NCBI GenBank assembly: GCA_009731375.1
Contig: BJOX01000353.1
Location: 560,874-624,873 of the forward strand
DNA: 64,000 bases
Reading direction: 5' to 3'
DNA from: Paulinella micropora
Lineage: Eukaryota > Cercozoa > Imbricatea > Euglyphida
Every line of letters starts with the position of its first letter. Positions within the stretch are counted from its first letter, which is position 1. The notes below the pieces were generated by a model that searched no databases, was not told the origin of the DNA, and saw nothing but the letters and a program-made list of their open reading frames with translations. Shown in pieces: positions 58,384 through 64,000 of the stretch. Both the position numbers and the translations under genes were made by a program.

Positions 58384-59440
58384 CGTGTTCGCCTTTCATT
58401 TTTCAGTAGTCTTCCATTTTTCGATCGCCACGTCCATGCCAACAGCTTTCGTGTTCATCCATCTCAACCAGACAGTCGAATCAGGCCTAACTTAAAGACA
58501 TTCAACATCGGCTTTTCGAACGAGACTGCATTCTGATCAGAATGAGCTATGTTCATCGGAACTATCTTCAACCGTGATACCATGTACTCAATCAGCTTTC
58601 CTTTTCCTTTTCTATATATGCTCGTGTAAGGAGCAAGATTGAAGATTGTGTTATACTGCCATATTTCCTTGATTAGGTTGTAAGGAGCAAGATTGAAGAT
58701 TGTGTTATACTGCGATATTTCCTGGACCTAATCAATGAAAAAAATCAACAAGTAGCGTTGTTAAAAAAAATCAGCAATTAGCATGCAAATCATGTGTACG
58801 GCCGAGCCCGGGGTCCCGGCGCTGTGAAAAACTTTCCGTTGATATTTTCTTCAGATTTTTTGACCGTTTTTGAGGGTCGATTTACAGCTTTTGAAAGTGA
58901 TTTGAAGAACTGCCTGTTGTAATTTTCTTTTTTTTATTTTCATTTTTTTGTTTTTATTTATTTATTTATTTATTTATTTATTTTTTATTTATTTATTTAT
59001 TTATTTATTTTTCATCGCTGTTATACCGACACTGTCATTGAAGTTCAATTCTTACAACGAATAAATTTTGCTGATAAAATTTTCATAAATGGTTGTAAAG
59101 CCCTGCTGTACCACGACGGCCAGCCGGGGACTCGAGTCCGCAAGTTACTACGGCGATATTACTTACGTGGACCATTTTTGGAGATCAATCATTCGGGACG
59201 AACTTCATGAAAATATATTCAGAGGATTGATTTCATAAGACGATGCTTACCGTGGCAATAAGAGTCCATTTCAGCAACATGATTTTCAACTGCAATCATG
59301 ATGATACTGAGATGATATCACTGTATTATTAATACTGATTAAAAACTTTCAGGCTCGGACTCCATTGATTTCAACTTCAGTGCCGGTAAGATTGCGGCCG
59401 CTTGACGTTATGAATCCTAGGGTCAATATTAATTAATGCC
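58384..59440. other. Repeat-poor stretch, no gene recognised
   Basis: It contains a 54-bp-period tandem duplication (TGTAAGGAGCAAGATTGAAG at 58625 and 58679) whose ends carry GATTAGGT and ACCTAATC inverted to each other, and an (ATTT)n tract at 58955-59010. All frames close quickly and no domain was recognised. Confidence 0.6.
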
Positions 59441-59459
59441 ACCTCGGCCGGCTTGACGC

Positions 59460-60172
59460 TACACTGCATCGGGTCTCTGCATGACCTTAAACTGTGACTG
59501 CTTTGCTACTACGGAGGCTACGTGACTACTGATTCAAACTACGCAAGCCCCTGCACTGTTTTAATAGAATACATGCCACTCGCGGCCCCGTAGAGCTGAG
59601 TGAGAAGCAGAAGAGACTCGATGATAGAATGGCAGAAGAGGTCACAGTATCATCCGGCAAGAGATACCGGACGGTCCAAAAGTTGAACTTGAAAAGAAAA
59701 GAGTGCTTGCGTAAAAAAAAGAAAGCCAAAAGTTGAACTTGAAAAGAAAAGAGTGCTTGCGTAAAAAAAAGAAAGCCGGCATGAAGTGTATTACTGGGTA
59801 TTAATACATTCAAGTGTCAAACTCAGCCAGCGAATTTGAGTTAAGGCCGGATCAGATTTCAGATCAAGTTAGCGGTCAGATTTTAGATTAGCGGTCAGAA
59901 TTTAAATTAGTTCAATTTAACGGTAATATTTCGCAAAAATTATGCAGATTTTGCGGACGGATATAGCCGTTAAATTGAACTAATTTGAATTCTGACCACT
60001 AATCTGAAATCATGATCTGGCCCGGCGCTAATCTGAAATCCGCCCCTTAGTTGAACACGAATTCTATTAATATGGCTGACTCGGAGTTTGACACTTGAAG
60101 AATGTACCTGAGTAATAAAAAAAACTTGAAAGCAGTCACAGTTTAAGGTCATGCAGAGGCCAGATGCAGTTC
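59460..60172. mobile_element. Large nested palindrome, possible composite foldback element
   Basis: Outer arms: CTCTGCATGACCTTAAACTGTGACTGCTT at 59475-59503 is inverted at 60129-60157. Middle arms: TTCAAGTGTCAAACTCAGCCAG at 59809-59830 is inverted near 60076-60098. Inner arms: AGATTAGCGGTCAGAATTTAAATTAGTTCAATTTAACGG near 59886-59923 is inverted near 59968-60005. The left side has an extra 280 bp including a perfect 50-bp tandem duplication (59676-59775). Confidence 0.7.
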
Positions 60173-60819
60173 AAGTTATATTTATTAATATACAAAAACT
60201 TGACAGAGGCTCGGATTGGGTTACTACTAGCGGAGTGGATTGAATTGGTTGTATTGAAGAGGCCGCCCATGAACTTGAAATATTATATATTATTTTAGAC
60301 CAAAACCGGCAAAAGACGTTGTTTTATGCTGTTCTCCAGCCACAATTTAGTGGATTTTGATAGCAGCCTGACTATTGATGTATACCAGTGAAACGAGCGA
60401 AAGTTCGGCTGTACCTAACCATGTCAAAAAACCGTTCTTGAATAACTTATTGTATCAAACCTTTACAATCAGGGTTAAAGTGGCTGTCTGTTACAAATTT
60501 ACAAAAAAAAGTGATTGATGCCTGTGTGATCAGGAACTGAATTTATACTTTCTTCATTCATTATGAGTCCCTTACACATCAGAAACTAGTCAGTTATGTT
60601 TATGGGATCCTCTGACAACATTTTTCTAGCATTATTTTCACAGCTCCACCAAAAAAACCCGTAGAATTTCCTAGTCAATGGTGAAACGCTAAATGTTACC
60701 GTAAATTTGAATTTTAGACACAAAAACGAAAAAATTAATCAATAGAAAACGACGGTGACACAAAATCGAAAAAGTGAAACAAAATAAAAAAACTCGTATT
60801 TTTTTTTGTCTTGAATGTC

Positions 60820-61020
60820 GATAGCAATACTTGCCACTCGTAGAGCTGAGTTGGAAACAGAAAAGATAAAATGGAAGAGGTATCAAGAGATACAAAAAGA
60901 AAAACATGAAGTGTAAAAAAAAATATATATATATATAAAAAAAAAAAAAAAGAGCAGTAACAGTTTAAGGTCATGCAGAGACCGGGCCAATGCAGTTTAG
61001 CGTCATGCCGAAAACCACAA
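60820..61020. mobile_element. Dispersed piece of the 59.4-60.2 kb palindrome
   Basis: CGTAGAGCTGAGTTGGAAACAG to AACATGAAGTGTA resembles 59588-59790, and CAGTTTAAGGTCATGCAGAG near 60961 resembles the right outer arm at 60139-60158. The block order differs from the main copy, so this is a rearranged relative. Confidence 0.55.
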
Positions 61021-61029
61021 TACTTGAAT

Positions 61030-61164
61030 ACTTGCCATTTATAGCGTATCTATCTATCTATCATCTATCACTCGTTATGGAGGCGATGTCCATGCAGTTA
61101 CCTGTGTGATCGTCACCAACTGGTGTGTCTATCTATCAATCAATCTATCTATCTATCTATCTAC

Positions 61165-61206
<42 letters not shown>

Positions 61207-61207
61207 G

Positions 61208-61240
<33 letters not shown>

Positions 61241-61345
61241 AGTAGGAAGACTAAGAGATAGAAAGGAAGAGTTGATTAAGAGGTGAAGCGTAAAAAGAAA
61301 AAATTTGAAATTAGTGATACTCGATTCAGGTACCTTACGTAAGCA

Positions 61346-61380
<35 letters not shown>

Positions 61381-61420
61381 AATATACACATGCATATACA
61401 TATACATATACATATACTTT

Positions 61421-61456
<36 letters not shown>

Positions 61457-61517
61457 CACATATACATATACATATACATATACATACACACACACACACG
61501 CATATATATATATAAAC

Positions 61518-61574
<57 letters not shown>

Positions 61575-61673
61575 GTATATACATATACATACATACATAC
61601 ACACACATATATATATATGTATGTATGCATATATTCACTCATAGCCGGGCAGAGTGGACGAAGACTTTTGTTC

Positions 61674-61717
<44 letters not shown>

Positions 61718-61818
61718 ATGCATATGTATGCGTATATGAAAATGCTTTTGTTCCTATCTATCTACCTTTCTCGAATCTGACTTTTGTTCCTATCTATCTA
61801 TCTATCTATCTATCTACA

Positions 61819-61856
<38 letters not shown>

Positions 61857-61922
61857 CCTACCTATCTATCTATCTATCTATCTATCCATATATCTATCTA
61901 TCTATCTATCTATCTATCCATA

Positions 61923-61970
<48 letters not shown>

Positions 61971-61995
61971 CATCTGTCTATCTATCTGTATATCT

Positions 61996-62033
<38 letters not shown>

Positions 62034-62034
62034 C

Positions 62035-62075
<41 letters not shown>

Positions 62076-62096
62076 ACCATCAACCTATCTACCTAC

Positions 62097-62141
<45 letters not shown>

Positions 62142-62173
62142 CATCTATCTATCTACCTATCTACCTATCAACC

Positions 62174-62237
<64 letters not shown>

Positions 62238-62280
62238 CATCTATCTATCCATCTATCTATCTATCTATCTATTTATTTAT

Positions 62281-62333
<53 letters not shown>

Positions 62334-62478
62334 CATCTATCCATCTATCTATCTATCTATCTATCTATCAATCTATCTATCTATCTATCTATCTCTCTAT
62401 CTCTCTATCTATCTATCTATCAATCTATCAATCTATCAATCTATCAATCTATCAATCTATCAATCTATCAATCTATCA

Positions 62479-62511
<33 letters not shown>

Positions 62512-62588
62512 CCTATCTATCTACCTATCTATCTAACCATCAATCTATCTACCTACCTATCTATCTATCTATCTATCTATATATTTAT

Positions 62589-62625
<37 letters not shown>

Positions 62626-62712
62626 CATCTATCTATCTATCTATCTATCCATCTATCTATCTATCTATGTCTATTTATCTATTTATCTATTTATCTATCT
62701 ATCTATCTATCC

Positions 62713-62744
<32 letters not shown>

Positions 62745-62851
62745 ATCTATCTATCTATCCATCTATCTATCTATCTATCTATCTATCCATCCATCTATCT
62801 ATCTATCTACCTATCTATCTACCTATCTATCTACCTATCTATCTATCTATC

Positions 62852-62896
<45 letters not shown>

Positions 62897-62930
62897 CTCT
62901 ATCTATCTATCTATATAACTATCTATCTAC

Positions 62931-62966
<36 letters not shown>

Positions 62967-63000
62967 ATATCTATCTATCTATCTATTTATTTATCTTTAA
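61030..63000. repeat. CTAT and CATATA arrays
   Basis: (CTAT)n at 61043-61240, (CATATA)n at 61350-61480, (TA)n to 61620, then about 1.3 kb of CTAT with CTAC, CAAT and CCAT variants. Small islands TTTTGTTCC repeat near 61665, 61747 and 61782. Confidence 0.92.
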
Positions 63001-63146
63001 TCGAGACGCTTGTGCTTCAAGTGTTTGTATAGTGTTCTTCAAAACTATGTATGTATGTATGTATGTATGTATGTTTGTATGTATGCATGTATGTATGTAT
63101 GTATGTATGTATGTTGTGCTTATCTAACAAAGCCAGCGTTTCGGCC

Positions 63147-63194
<48 letters not shown>

Positions 63195-63303
63195 GTAAAG
63201 ACTTTTCTTCATACTACACAACTATTTTAATGATAAATTCATAAACTGAATATTTTCATTATATATATACATATATATATTTAAAAGACACATATAATAT
63301 GAC
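63001..63303. repeat. ATGT and GTAA arrays; 3' flank of the membrane-exon gene
   Basis: Short unique piece, (ATGT)n, (AAGT)n, then AT-rich sequence after the stop codon of the exon at 63304. No clean AATAAA was found on the minus strand. Confidence 0.75.
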
Positions 63304-63414
63304 TCAGTAAAGGCCGAAAAAATGTCCTAACCGTCTCTGAACAATAAATACGATGACGCAACAGTAAATACAGAAGAAAAAACCAATGAGGATCCTGTCG
63401 AAATCCTTGCTTCT
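63304..63414 (-). CDS. Last coding exon of a type I membrane protein
   Basis: Minus-strand exon of 111 nt from acceptor TTTGTATGCAG to a TGA stop, read in phase 0: R-S-K-D-F-D-R, then a hydrophobic segment of about 18 residues (I-L-I-G-F-F-F-C-I-Y-C-C-V-I-V-F-I-V), then Q-R-R and a tail ending F-F-G-L-Y. This is the usual end of a single-pass membrane protein with a short cytoplasmic tail. The rest lies beyond the window, so it is a different gene from the LRR/EGF gene. Four upstream partial copies keep the acceptor side. Confidence 0.65.
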   Translation of the reverse strand, partial: RSKDFDRILIGFFFCIYCCVIVFIVQRRLGHFFGLY

Positions 63415-64000
63415 CTGCATACAAACATACAAAGCATGTAGGGATGTATGTATGTTATGTATGTATGTATGTATGTATGTATGTATAAATAAATAAAGAA
63501 GAAAAACCAATGTGGATCCTGTCGAAATCTTTGTTTCTCTACATACAAACAGCAGACATGTATGTATGTAAGTATGTAATGTATGTATAGAAGTATATTA
63601 TGTGTGTATGTATGTATGTATAAATAAAGAAGAAAAAACCAATGAGGATCCTGTCGAAATCTTTGCTTCTCTGCATACAAACATACAAACAGCAGCATGT
63701 AGGTATGTATTTATGTATGCATGTATGTATGTATGTATGTATGTATGTATGTATGTATGTATAAATAAATAAAGAAGAAAACACCAGTGAGGATCCTGTC
63801 GAAATCTTTGCTTCTCTACATACAAACAGCAGACATGTATGTATGTAAGTATGTAATGTATGTATGGAAGTATGTTATGTATGTATGTACGTATGTATGC
63901 ATAAAAAAAGAAGAAAAAACCAATGAGGATCCTGTCGAACTCTTTGCTTCTCTACATACAAAAATACAAACAGCAGCATATATGTATGTATGGATGTATG
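63415..64000. repeat. ATGT arrays with four acceptor-side decoys of the membrane exon
   Basis: Copies near 63497-63545, 63632-63685, 63772-63827 and 63905-63962 repeat R-S-K-D-F-D-R-I-L-I-G-F-F-F after TGTATGCAG or TGTATGTAG, and then merge into (ATGT)n. Unit spacing is about 135-140 bp. Confidence 0.83.

Overview
This is a eukaryotic window of extreme low-complexity content: tetranucleotide (GATA/CTAT, ATAC/ATGT, GTAA), dinucleotide (CT, CA, TA), trinucleotide (AAT, TTG), pentanucleotide (ACATG) and hexanucleotide arrays, with several assembly gaps (large ones at 2853-3168, 5273-6236, 7712-8412, 16564-17197, 19566-20230). There are no bacterial-style genes or operons. Introns, splice-site signals, EGF and leucine-rich-repeat (LRR) coding exons, a tRNA-derived SINE head and several foldback elements point to a nuclear genome of an animal or another holozoan-like eukaryote; the species cannot be fixed from the sequence.

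Main result: most of the apparently meaningless 20-110 bp islands between 1 and 49 kb on the minus strand are small exons of one intron-bloated gene. Reading from 48.9 kb down to 0.96 kb, exons with GT/AG boundaries join in matching phase into an extracellular protein: a cysteine-containing N-terminal region (exons A-F), an LRR N-cap (exon G), LRRs whose consensus returns every 24 residues across splice junctions (exons H to N, with one 26-residue spacing), a poorly resolved part (11.7-8.4 kb), a last LRR-like exon (Q), one EGF-like module split over three exons (R, S, start of T), and a calcium-binding EGF whose fourth cysteine is the last visible residue pair at 957. Both ends of the gene lie outside what can be read. 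It is probably an LRR/EGF cell-surface or secreted protein.

Second result: around most intact exons lie several to about fifteen broken copies, each embedded in a fresh microsatellite, and they follow a rule. Copies on the 5' side of an exon keep the acceptor and the 5' part of the exon; copies on the 3' side keep the 3' part and the donor. This is the geometry expected if introns grow by repeated tandem duplication of a segment running from a microsatellite into the exon edge, leaving one intact exon.

Other contents: a candidate last exon of another type I membrane protein (63304-63414, minus) with the same 5'-side decoys; a plus-strand ORF resembling DUF4258 (58.0-58.4 kb) in the only long repeat-poor stretch (57.8-61.0 kb); six copies of a 5'-truncated retroelement inserted in CTAT arrays; at least six foldback/MITE-like families; a 94-98 bp minisatellite; and a 1.6 kb pentanucleotide array.
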